From Gemmatimonadota bacterium (lineage in GTDB: Bacteria; Gemmatimonadota; Gemmatimonadetes; Gemmatimonadales; GWC2-71-9): a DNA stretch of 7,719 nucleotides. The position numbers were made by a program, and so were the translations under genes. Of the stretch, positions 1 to 6,973 are shown piece by piece (position 1 is the stretch's first letter; each line of letters opens with the position of its first letter). The notes under the pieces were generated by a model. It had not been told where the DNA came from and searched no databases. It saw only the letters and a list, made by a program, of their open reading frames with translations. The DNA is taken from positions 1-7,719 of the forward strand of contig QHUF01000257.1 in assembly GCA_003221075.1 (NCBI GenBank), written 5' to 3'.

Positions 1-808
1 CGGTCGACAGCTCCATCTTCGCCTTCTCGGCGGCTTCCTTCAACCGCTGCAGCGCCATCGGATCCTTCGAGAGGTCGATGCCCTGGTCGCGCTTGAATTC
101 GCCGACCAGCCATTCCATGACGCGTGCGTCGAAGTCGTCGCCACCGAGGTGGGTGTCGCCGTTCGTGCTCTTCACCTCGAACACGCCTTCGGCGAGCTCG
201 AGAATCGAGATGTCGTAGGTGCCGCCGCCCAGGTCGTAGACCGCGACCTTCTCTTCCTTCTTCTTATCGAGTCCGTACGCGAGCGCGGACGCGGTCGGCT
301 CGTTGATGATCCGGACCACGTCGAGCCCGGCGATCTTGCCGGCGTCCTTTGTTGCCTGGCGCTGCGAGTCGTTGAAGTACGCGGGGACGGTGATGACCGC
401 CTTTTCGACCTTGTGGCCAAGGTAGTCTTCCGCCGTCTGCCGCATCTTCTGGAGGATCATCGCGGAGATCTCGGGCGGCGTGTATTGCTTGCCGCTGACC
501 TCGACGGAGGCCAGACCGTTCTGGCCGCGGACGATCTTGTAGGGGACGCGCTTGATCTCTTCCGGGACCTCTTCGAGGCGCCGTCCCATGAACCGCTTGA
601 TGGAGAAGATCGTGTTCTGCGGGTTGGTCACTGCCTGCCGCTTGGCTACCTGCCCAACGAGCCGCTCACCGTCCTTCGTGAAGGCGACCACCGACGGGGT
701 GGTACGCCCGCCTTCGGCGTTGGGGATGACGACAGGATCGCCACCTTCCATCACCGCGACAACGGAATTGGTCGTCCCGAGGTCAATACCGATGATCTTC
801 TCAGCCAT
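1..808 (-). CDS. dnaK: Molecular chaperone DnaK (Hsp70), N-terminal part, truncated by window edge
   Basis: Hsp70 chaperone that binds exposed hydrophobic peptides in the cytoplasm in an ATP-dependent cycle with DnaJ and GrpE. The visible 269 residues cover most of the nucleotide-binding domain. They begin MAEKIIGIDLGTTNS, with the phosphate-1 loop at residues 7-15. Also visible are AKRQAVTNPQNT (55-66), the catalytic-lysine region around K71, VPAYFNDSQRQATKDAG (141-157), INEPTASALAYG (168-179), the phosphate-2 loop VYDLGGGTYDIS (190-201) and NGDTHLGGDDFD (216-227). The loop has Tyr where DnaK usually has Phe, a conservative change. The ATG at 808-806 is supported by AGGAG 8 nt upstream and by alignment from the first residues. 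The rest of the domain and the peptide-binding domain lie beyond position 1. No dnaJ, grpE or hrcA is visible. Family assignment is essentially certain. Confidence 0.98.
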   Translation of the reverse strand, partial: MAEKIIGIDLGTTNSVVAVMEGGDPVVIPNAEGGRTTPSVVAFTKDGERLVGQVAKRQAVTNPQNTIFSIKRFMGRRLEEVPEEIKRVPYKIVRGQNGLASVEVSGKQYTPPEISAMILQKMRQTAEDYLGHKVEKAVITVPAYFNDSQRQATKDAGKIAGLDVVRIINEPTASALAYGLDKKKEEKVAVYDLGGGTYDISILELAEGVFEVKSTNGDTHLGGDDFDARVMEWLVGEFKRDQGIDLSKDPMALQRLKEAAEKAKMELST

Positions 809-816
809 ACTTTCAG

Positions 817-821
817 CTCCT
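817..821 (-). promoter_or_regulatory. Shine-Dalgarno of dnaK
   Basis: AGGAG on the minus strand, 8 nt before the ATG at 808. It is a near-ideal ribosome binding site and fixes the dnaK start. It contrasts with the neighbouring rhomboid gene, which has no comparable site. Confidence 0.85.
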
Positions 822-863
822 GATAGGGATTTGATGCCGGCCGGATGCTACGGGTCGCAGAAG

Positions 864-878
864 GCAAGCATTGTGCCC
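864..878 (-). promoter_or_regulatory. Candidate sigma54 (RpoN) -24/-12 element upstream of dnaK
   Basis: The minus strand reads GGGCACAATGCTTGC. This has the invariant GG-N10-GC spacing and the GGCAC and TTGC blocks of the RpoN consensus TGGCACG-N4-TTGCW. A start site about 12 nt downstream would leave a leader of roughly 45 nt before dnaK. I see no convincing sigma70 or sigma32 pair for dnaK in the spacer, and no CIRCE inverted repeat. This is a motif match only, in a short stretch, and could be chance; sigma54 control of dnaK would be unusual. Confidence 0.3.
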
Positions 879-935
879 AAAACAAATGCCAAAAAGGCAG
901 ACGCCGAGACGCCTAGGAAGTCTAACCTGACCGCC

Positions 936-941
936 TAGATT
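936..941 (+). promoter_or_regulatory. Possible -10 element giving a leaderless rhomboid mRNA
   Basis: TAGATT fits the TANNNT form of a -10 box and ends 7 nt before the ATG at 949, so transcription would begin at or next to the start codon. No usable Shine-Dalgarno lies upstream; AGGAAG near 915-920 is about 30 nt away. A direct repeat CGCCTAG occurs at 910-916 and 932-938, exactly 22 bp apart, overlapping this region. I see no clear -35 box. This is an inference from short motifs. Confidence 0.3.
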
Positions 942-948
942 CCGCCTC

Positions 949-1710
949 ATGTTTCCGTACAAGGACGAGAACCCTACCGAACGTCCGGCTGTCATCACCG
1001 TCGCCATCATCATCGCAAACGTGCTCGCTTTCATTCTTGTGCAGGGGGCAGGGTCGCAAGGGCCCCTGGCCCGGTCGGTCTGCGACCTGGGTCTCATTCC
1101 GGGGGAGATCCTGCGGACCGTGCCACCCGGAAGCGGTGTGGAGCTCGCACCTGGCATGGTCTGCATGATCCACGCTGTGCCGAAGTACTGGACCGTGATC
1201 ACGTCAATGTTCATGCACGGCGGCTGGTTCCACCTGATCGGCAACATGCTGTTCTTGTGGGTCTTCGGGAACAACATCGAAGACGCGATGGGGCACGCGA
1301 AGTTCGTGATCTTCTATCTGCTCTGCGGAGTTGCGGCGGCCGCCACGCAGACGTTCATCAGTCCCCACTCCGTCGTACCCATGATCGGTGCATCGGGAGC
1401 CATCAGCGGCGTCCTGGGTGCGTACCTGCTGCTCTATCCCCGCGTGCGCGTGCACACGCTGATCATTCTACCGATCTACATCACGACCGTCGCACTTCCC
1501 GCCTGGGTGATGCTCGGCTACTGGGCGCTGATTCAGCTGCTCAGCGGGCTCGGCAGTCTCAGCGAGATCGACAAGGGTGGCGTCGCGTTCTTTGCACACG
1601 TGGGCGGCTTCATCGCGGGGCTCGTTCTGATCCGGCTCTTTGCGTCGGAAGAAGTGCTGCGCCGCCGCCCGACGCAGCCCGAATCGTATTACCGCTATCG
1701 TCCCGACTAA
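949..1710 (+). CDS. Rhomboid family intramembrane serine protease
   Basis: A 253-residue integral membrane protease that would cleave transmembrane segments within the lipid bilayer. All core rhomboid residues are visible. H95 and N99 in HGGWFHLIGNM correspond to the oxyanion-hole side chains, S149 in GASGAISG is the nucleophile, and H217 in FFAHVGGFIAG is the catalytic partner. These match H150, N154, S201 and H254 of E. coli GlpG. Hydrophobic segments lie near residues 15-33, 92-107, 118-134, 143-163, 172-200 and 212-231, giving the basic six-helix rhomboid core with no extra N-terminal domain. C45 and C72 sit in the long L1 loop and could form a disulfide. The C-terminal tail is short, Arg-rich and Tyr-rich. 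The gene is divergent from dnaK and convergent with phoU, sharing 4 bp with the phoU stop. Substrates cannot be predicted. The start is the only one preserving helix 1, although it has no clear ribosome binding site. Confidence 0.95.
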   Translation: MFPYKDENPTERPAVITVAIIIANVLAFILVQGAGSQGPLARSVCDLGLIPGEILRTVPPGSGVELAPGMVCMIHAVPKYWTVITSMFMHGGWFHLIGNMLFLWVFGNNIEDAMGHAKFVIFYLLCGVAAAATQTFISPHSVVPMIGASGAISGVLGAYLLLYPRVRVHTLIILPIYITTVALPAWVMLGYWALIQLLSGLGSLSEIDKGGVAFFAHVGGFIAGLVLIRLFASEEVLRRRPTQPESYYRYRPD

Positions 1711-2386
1711 CGGTCCTCTTCAGCATGGTGCTTGATCGATTTTCCTTCGACGAGGAATACCACATCCTCGGCGATGTTGGTGGCCAGGTCCGCTACGCGC
1801 TCGAGGTTCCGGCTCACCAGAAATAGCTCCATCGCCGTGCCGATGATGTGCGGATCCTCCATCATGTGCGTGAGCAGGATCCGGAACATCGACGCGTGCA
1901 AAGCGTCGACGCTGTCATCGCGGCGGCAGATCGCGCGGCCGGCCTGCGCGTCGCCGCGCACGAACGCGTCGAGCGCGTCGGCGAGCATCGTGCGCGCCTG
2001 GCGCGCCATCTCGAGGAGCTCGGGCTCCGGGACGATGGGTCGGGAAGCGAGGAGACGCTCCGCCGATTGCGCGATGTTGACGGCGTGATCGCCCACGCGC
2101 TCCAGATCGTTGGAGATCTTCATCGCGGCCGTGAGGAATCGAAGGTCGCGGGCCATCGGCTGCTGGGTGGCCAGCAGCCGGATCACCGTCTCCTCGACTT
2201 CGAGCTCGAGATGGTCGATCTCTCGATCGCCGGCGATGACGTCCCGCGCCTGGTCCCCGTCCCGCTGCAGCACGGCGTCGACCGCCGAGGCGAGTGCCGC
2301 CTGGGCCTCGCCGGACATGTTCAGCAGCGCGACCTTGAGCGCCGACAGCTCGTCGTGAAAATGTCGATGACTCGTGGCTTGTGCGT

Positions 2387-2390
<4 letters not shown>
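1707..2390 (-). CDS. phoU: Phosphate signalling complex protein PhoU
   Basis: A 227-residue all-helical cytoplasmic protein that couples the Pst transporter to the Pho two-component system and dampens phosphate uptake. It has two PhoU repeats, near residues 14-105 and 118-212. Each ends in the diagnostic metal-binding helix: NDLERVGDHAVNIAQ (94-108) and RNLERVADLATNIAED (194-209). Length and layout are normal for the family. The tail is charged and His-containing (KHHAEEDR). The ATG at 2390 overlaps the pstB2 stop as ATGA and is preceded by AGGAAGG at 5-nt spacing, so it is probably translationally coupled and the last gene of the operon. Its TAG stop overlaps the rhomboid TAA on the other strand. 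No PhoB or PhoR gene is visible in the window. Confidence 0.97.
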
Positions 2391-3219
<829 letters not shown>

Positions 3220-3223
<4 letters not shown>

Positions 3224-3996
3224 CCAAACCTTCCGGTGATATACGCCTCAGTCTGCTCCACCCTCGGCTTGGTGAAGATTTCTTCCGTGCGTCCCACCTC
3301 GATGAGGCTGCCGAGATACATGAACGCCGTGTAGTCGGAGACGCGCGCCGCCTGTTGCATGTTGTGCGTCACGATCACGATCGTATAGAGCCGCTTCAGC
3401 GCGTGGCACAGCTCCTCGATGCGCTGCGTTCCCGCGGGATCGAGGGAGGCGGTCGGTTCATCGAGCAGCAGAATTTCCGGCTGGGGCGCGACCGCGCGGG
3501 CAATGCAGAGCCGCTGCTGCTGCCCACCGGAGAGCTCGAGCGCGCTCGTGTGCAAACGATCCTTCACTTCATCCCACAGCGCCGCCTGTTGCAGCGCGCG
3601 CGAGACGGCGTCGTCCACTTCCGGCCGCGGCCGGCGTCCGTTGACCTTCAATCCAGCGGCAACGTTCTCGTAGATCGACATCGTGGGGAATGGCGTGGGT
3701 CGCTGGAACACCATCCCGATGCGGCGGCGCAGCTCGACCGGGTTCACATCCGGGGCATAGATGTTGACGTTGTCGAGCAGTACCTCGCCCTCGACACTCG
3801 CGCCCGCTGTCAGTTCATGCATGCGGTTGAGGCAGCGGAGCAGGGTGCTCTTGCCGCACCCTGACGGGCCGATGATCGCGGTGACGGTATGCGCGGGGAA
3901 CAAGAGCGACACGTCCCGCACCGCGCGATGCTGTCCGAACCGCGCCGTGAGGCGCGACGTCTCGAGCCGCAGCCGGGTGTTAGCGGATGCTACCAT
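3220..3996 (-). CDS. pstB: Phosphate ABC transporter ATP-binding protein PstB, first copy
   Basis: ATPase subunit for phosphate import, 258 residues, the usual PstB length. Motifs: Walker A GPSGCGKST (43-51), Q-loop in MVFQRPTPFPTMSIYENV (95-112), signature LSGGQQQR (155-162), Walker B ILLLDEP (175-181, E180), D-loop ASLDP and H-loop H211 in VTHNMQQAA. It ends AYITGRFG exactly like the next gene. It is less canonical than the second copy: PTASLDPAGT replaces the usual PCSALDPIAT, and TPFPTMSIYEN replaces NPFPKxxYDN. Both copies keep all catalytic residues, so either could be active, as a heterodimer or as alternatives. The ATG at 3996 overlaps the end of pstA by 17 bp and has no strong ribosome binding site, but no later start preserves the first beta strand. 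Confidence 0.95.
3229..3234 (-). promoter_or_regulatory. Shine-Dalgarno of pstB2 inside the end of pstB1
   Basis: GGAAGG on the minus strand, 5 nt before the ATG at 3223, made by the Gly-Arg codons of the pstB1 C-terminus. With the ATGA overlap, it decides the pstB2 start despite the atypical N-terminal extension. Confidence 0.8.
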
Positions 3997-4822
3997 AGCG
4001 TTGCCGCGTGACCCAGCGGGCGGCGAGAGAAATGACCAGCACGAGTCCCATCAGCACGAGTGCGGACGCCCACGCCAGCCGGTGCCATTCGTCGAACGGC
4101 CCCGTGGCGTAGACGTAGATCTGGAGCGACAGGGTCTGCATCGGCTGGTTGACGTTCAGCGTGAAGTTCAGGTTCCCCAATGCCGTGAAGAGCAGGGGTG
4201 CCGTCTCGCCGGCGATGCGGGCGATTCCCACGAGACAGCCGGTGACGATGCCGCCCATCGCCGTGCGCGCCACGATCTTCAGCGACGTCCGCCAGCGCGC
4301 GTATCCCAGAGCCAGGGCCGCTTCGCGGAGCGAGTTCGGCACGAGACGCACCATCTCTTCGGTGGTGCGCGCCAGCATCGGGATCATCAGGATCGCGAGG
4401 GCCACGCTCCCCGCCAGCGCGGAGAAGTGCCTCGTCGGCTTGACGATGAACGTCCATCCCACGATGCCGACGACGATCGACGGCGTCCCGTTCAGGACGT
4501 CGGCGATGAACCGCACCAAAAAGCCCAGCCGTCCCCCCCCGTATTCGGCCAGGTACATCCCCGCGCCGACGCCGATCGGCACGCCGATCAATGCGGCGAG
4601 ACCGACGATCACGGCCGTGCCCGCGATCGCATTCGCCACGCCGCCCCCGGACTGGCCCGCGGGGACGGGACTCTTGGTGAAGAACGCCCAATCGATGGAC
4701 GACGCGCCCTTCGCAACGAGGTTGCCGAGGATGAGCAAGAGGGCGAGCACCGCGGTGAATGACAGGACGACCACGAGCGCCGTCATCACTCGGCTGGTGA
4801 GGTGGCGCCGGAACGCGCTCAC
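3980..4822 (-). CDS. pstA: Phosphate ABC transporter permease PstA
   Basis: One of the two inner-membrane permeases of the PstSCAB importer. The 280 residues contain about six hydrophobic segments, near 13-35, 65-92, 104-127, 134-152, 188-206 and 249-270. The EAA loop that docks on PstB is VPNSLREAALALGYARWRTS (161-180). ADVLNGTPSIVVGI (107-120) and ARIAGETAPLLFTA (201-214) are characteristic of PstA. The start is GTG at 4822-4820, overlapping the pstC stop as GTGA, with GGAG about 9 nt upstream. It overlaps the start of pstB1 by 17 bp at its 3' end. Translation is therefore probably coupled in both directions. Intact and of normal length. Confidence 0.97.
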   Translation of the reverse strand: MSAFRRHLTSRVMTALVVVLSFTAVLALLLILGNLVAKGASSIDWAFFTKSPVPAGQSGGGVANAIAGTAVIVGLAALIGVPIGVGAGMYLAEYGGGRLGFLVRFIADVLNGTPSIVVGIVGWTFIVKPTRHFSALAGSVALAILMIPMLARTTEEMVRLVPNSLREAALALGYARWRTSLKIVARTAMGGIVTGCLVGIARIAGETAPLLFTALGNLNFTLNVNQPMQTLSLQIYVYATGPFDEWHRLAWASALVLMGLVLVISLAARWVTRQRYGSIR

Positions 4823-5760
4823 AACGCCTTGCTCCCCACGGCTGCGCCGCGGGCGACCCGCCAGATCAGAATCCGTGCGATCGCATTCACCGTGACGGTC
4901 AGGACGAACAGCAGGAGCCCGACCTCCATCAGAGCGGATTGGTAGGTCGCCGTCGTTGCTTCGCTGAACTCATTCGCGATCGCCGCCGCCATCGTGTAGG
5001 CCGGCTGCAGCAGCGACAGGCTGATGTCGTGGCGGTTTCCGATGACCATGGTAACGGCCATCGTCTCGCCGAGCGCGCGGCCGAGTCCGAGGATGACCGC
5101 GCCGATCAGCCCGGCGCGACCATAGGGCAGTACGGCAGAGCGCACCGCTTCCCAGCGGGTCGCGCCCATGGCGAGCGCCGCTTCGCGCTGGCTCGCCGGC
5201 ACGGCCAGCAGCACCTCGCGCGATACCGCGGCGATGTACGGCACGACCATGATCGCGAGAATCACGCCACCCGCGAGCAGCGAATTGCCGTAGAACACGC
5301 CCTGCAAGAACGGCGTCCACCCGAACAACGCCTTGAGCGGGGGAACCACGTAACTCCGCAGGAACGGAATTAGGACGAAGATTCCCCACATGCCGTACAC
5401 CACGCTCGGAATTGCGGCGAGCAGCTCGACTAAGAAGGCGACCGGTTGGCGCAGCCACCGCGGCGAGAACTCGGTCAGGAAAATCGCCACGCTGAGCGCG
5501 AGGGGAACCGCGATCAGTAGCGCCAACATTGACGAAGCGAGCGTCCCGAAGATCATCGGTGCGGCGCCGTACACCTCGGCGACGGGGTCCCATGTCGAGG
5601 TCCACAGAAACGAAGGGCCGAATCGCTCGAGGGCGGGCAGCGCGTTGAAGAACAGCACGCCGAGGATGATGAGAATCAGGGACGGCAGGATGAGCGCAAA
5701 TCCCGTCAGCACGCGCCGGTAAACGCGATCGCTGCGATCTCTGCCGAGGAGGCTGGTCAT
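4819..5760 (-). CDS. pstC: Phosphate ABC transporter permease PstC
   Basis: Second inner-membrane permease of the phosphate importer, 313 residues, normal length. Hydrophobic segments lie near 18-42, 70-96, 106-134, 160-180, 214-230 and 277-300. The EAA loop is VPASQREAALAMGATRWEAV (187-206). The PstC-typical block GRALGETMAVTMVIGN spans 227-242, and the segment LLAAIPSVVYGMWG (113-126) is also typical. The ATG at 5760 follows the 135-bp gap from pstS and has no good Shine-Dalgarno. TAGGTT (5775-5770) lies 9 nt before the ATG and fits a TANNNT -10 box, so a promptly starting or nearly leaderless transcript is possible. This agrees with a second promoter in the gap, though that remains unproven. 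Confidence 0.97.
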   Translation of the reverse strand: MTSLLGRDRSDRVYRRVLTGFALILPSLILIILGVLFFNALPALERFGPSFLWTSTWDPVAEVYGAAPMIFGTLASSMLALLIAVPLALSVAIFLTEFSPRWLRQPVAFLVELLAAIPSVVYGMWGIFVLIPFLRSYVVPPLKALFGWTPFLQGVFYGNSLLAGGVILAIMVVPYIAAVSREVLLAVPASQREAALAMGATRWEAVRSAVLPYGRAGLIGAVILGLGRALGETMAVTMVIGNRHDISLSLLQPAYTMAAAIANEFSEATTATYQSALMEVGLLLFVLTVTVNAIARILIWRVARGAAVGSKAL

Positions 5761-5785
5761 CGCGCGGGAAACCTACCGGCGGCTT

Positions 5786-5798
5786 ACGGACTGTCCGT
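5786..5798. repeat. 13-bp perfect palindrome ACGGACTGTCCGT in the pstS-pstC gap
   Basis: Six-base arms around one central T. It overlaps a second inverted repeat, CCGTC-AC-GACGG at 5795-5806, and the first of the Pho-box-like heptamers. The loop is too short for an RNA hairpin, so if meaningful it is more likely a protein-binding site on DNA. Chance is possible in GC-rich sequence. Confidence 0.4.
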
Positions 5799-5823
5799 CA
5801 CGACGGTGTAACGGAATTGTCAC
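5795..5823 (+). promoter_or_regulatory. Candidate PhoB/PhoP binding region: three heptamers at 11-bp spacing
   Basis: CCGTCAC (5795-5801), GTGTAAC (5806-5812) and TTGTCAC (5817-5823) are separated by exactly 4 bp each. They resemble the CTGTCAY half-sites of the E. coli Pho box, which also repeat every 11 bp. Read on the minus strand, the direction of pstC, they are GTGACAA, GTTACAC and GTGACGG. Those look closer to the TTAACA-type or GTTCACC-type PHO repeats of Gram-positive bacteria. The region lies 35-63 bp upstream of the pstC start. Spacing and context in a phosphate operon support it; the heptamers are only partly conserved and the orientation is ambiguous. Confidence 0.5.
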
Positions 5824-5836
5824 TACAAATGGGCGT

Positions 5837-5870
5837 GCCTCCCGATGCCCCTGAAAGCGCACCGGGAGGC
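5837..5870 (-). terminator. 12-bp stem-loop after pstS, possible attenuator or mRNA-stabilising hairpin
   Basis: On the minus strand GCCTCCCGGTGC and GCATCGGGAGGC pair over 12 bp with a single G-U wobble, around a 10-nt loop. It begins 26 nt after the pstS stop. The following bases (ACGCCCATTTG) are not a U-tract, so it is not a classical intrinsic terminator. A partial transcription stop, or protection of the upstream pstS message from 3' decay, would fit the family-wide need for more PstS than transporter. The structure is seen; the function is inferred. Confidence 0.6.
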
Positions 5871-5895
5871 CGTCCTATGTCCTGCCGTCAGCCAG

Positions 5896-6948
5896 TTACT
5901 CTGCCGTCTTCCAAACCGCCCGTCCGCCCGCCGACACAGTCTTCAAACGGGCCTGAATCCAGGGGCGCAGCTCCTGCGGCAACGGCGCATAGCCGAGCTC
6001 GTGCGTCTTGGCTTGGCCTTCAGTCTCTGCCCACCAGATGAACTGCACCAGCGCCCGCGCCTTGGCGGTGTCGCTGTACGTCTTGTGGACGAGCAACCAG
6101 GTGAAGCTCGCCGCGGGGTAAGCCTGCGCCCCCGGCGAGTTGGTGATGGACACCCGGAAGTCGGTGTTCGGGCCCATTTCCTTCATGCCGCCCGCGGCGG
6201 CGGCGGTCACCGACTCGAGCGAGGCCGTGATCCAGTTGCCGGCCTGATTCCGCAGCACCGCGAACGGCATCTTGTTGATCAAGGCATAGCCAAGCTCGAC
6301 GTAGCCGATCGCGCCCGGGGTTTGCCGGACGGTCGCGGCGACACCTTCGTTGCCCCGGCCACCGAGACCCACGGGCCAGTTCACCGAGGGGCCTTTACCA
6401 ACCTTCTGCGCCCACTCCGGACTGACCTTGGAGAGGTAGTCGGTCCAGACGAACGACGTGCCCGAGCCGTCGGACCGATGCACGACGATGATGTCCTGGT
6501 TCGGCAGGGTGACGCCGGGATTGGTGCTCGCCAGGCGGGCGTCATTCCACTTGGTGACCTTGCCGAAGAAGATGTCGGCCAGCACGTCCGCCGTGATGCG
6601 AACCGGCTGCGAGACATCCGGCAGCGTGTACGCGGCGACGACGGCGCCGAGCACCGTGGGGATGTGGAGCGCGTTGCCGCCGATCGCGGTGATGGCCGAG
6701 TCGGTCATCGGCGCGTCGGTGGCGCCGAAATCGACCGTGCCGTCCGAAAACTGCCGAATGCCACCGCCCGAGCCAATCGACTGATAGTTCAACTGCACGT
6801 CGGGATGCGCCTTATTGTAGGTCAGCATCCAGTTCGAATAGATGATGTTGGGGAATGTCGCGCCGGCGCCGTTGAGCTGCACCTGCGCCGCCGCGGGAGC
6901 GGCGGCGCAGAGCAGCGCGGCGAGGGCGATGGTGCGTGTGGTCTTCAC
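5896..6948 (-). CDS. pstS: Periplasmic phosphate-binding protein PstS
   Basis: High-affinity phosphate-binding protein that delivers phosphate to PstC/PstA. It has 350 residues. Residues 1-21 form a Sec signal peptide: basic start, hydrophobic core, then APAAA before QVQL, with likely cleavage after A21. C14 is not in a proper lipobox, so a soluble periplasmic protein is expected. The binding-site blocks are present: NGAGATFP (26-33), GSGGGI (59-64), GATDAPM (75-81, with D78), HRSDGSGTSF (157-166, with R158 and D160) and GAIGYVELGYA (212-222). The start is GTG at 6948-6946, with GAGGA 7 nt upstream. It lies 25 bp after the porin-like gene, implying one transcript. A 135-bp gap with a stem-loop separates it from pstC. 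Intact. Confidence 0.97.
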   Translation of the reverse strand: MKTTRTIALAALLCAAAPAAAQVQLNGAGATFPNIIYSNWMLTYNKAHPDVQLNYQSIGSGGGIRQFSDGTVDFGATDAPMTDSAITAIGGNALHIPTVLGAVVAAYTLPDVSQPVRITADVLADIFFGKVTKWNDARLASTNPGVTLPNQDIIVVHRSDGSGTSFVWTDYLSKVSPEWAQKVGKGPSVNWPVGLGGRGNEGVAATVRQTPGAIGYVELGYALINKMPFAVLRNQAGNWITASLESVTAAAAGGMKEMGPNTDFRVSITNSPGAQAYPAASFTWLLVHKTYSDTAKARALVQFIWWAETEGQAKTHELGYAPLPQELRPWIQARLKTVSAGGRAVWKTAE

Positions 6949-6973
6949 AGGGTCGTCCTCGGTCAGGGTCGAA

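Noticed and set aside
190..203. Phe-to-Tyr change in the DnaK phosphate-2 loop (DLGGGTYDIS)
   Set aside because: Conservative aromatic substitution; no reason to infer altered function.
149..823. 224-codon plus-strand open frame opposite dnaK
   Set aside because: The minus strand encodes an unmistakable DnaK nucleotide-binding domain; the opposite frame is a shadow.
809..948. CIRCE operator (HrcA site) upstream of dnaK
   Set aside because: No TTAGCACTC-N9-GAGTGCTAA-like repeat is present; the only inverted pair, GCATT/AATGC at about 868-889, is too short to support a claim.
813..1277. Minus-strand open frame spanning the dnaK-rhomboid spacer and the rhomboid 5' half
   Set aside because: It overlaps the rhomboid coding sequence in antisense, lacks a family match and lies on the dnaK promoter region.
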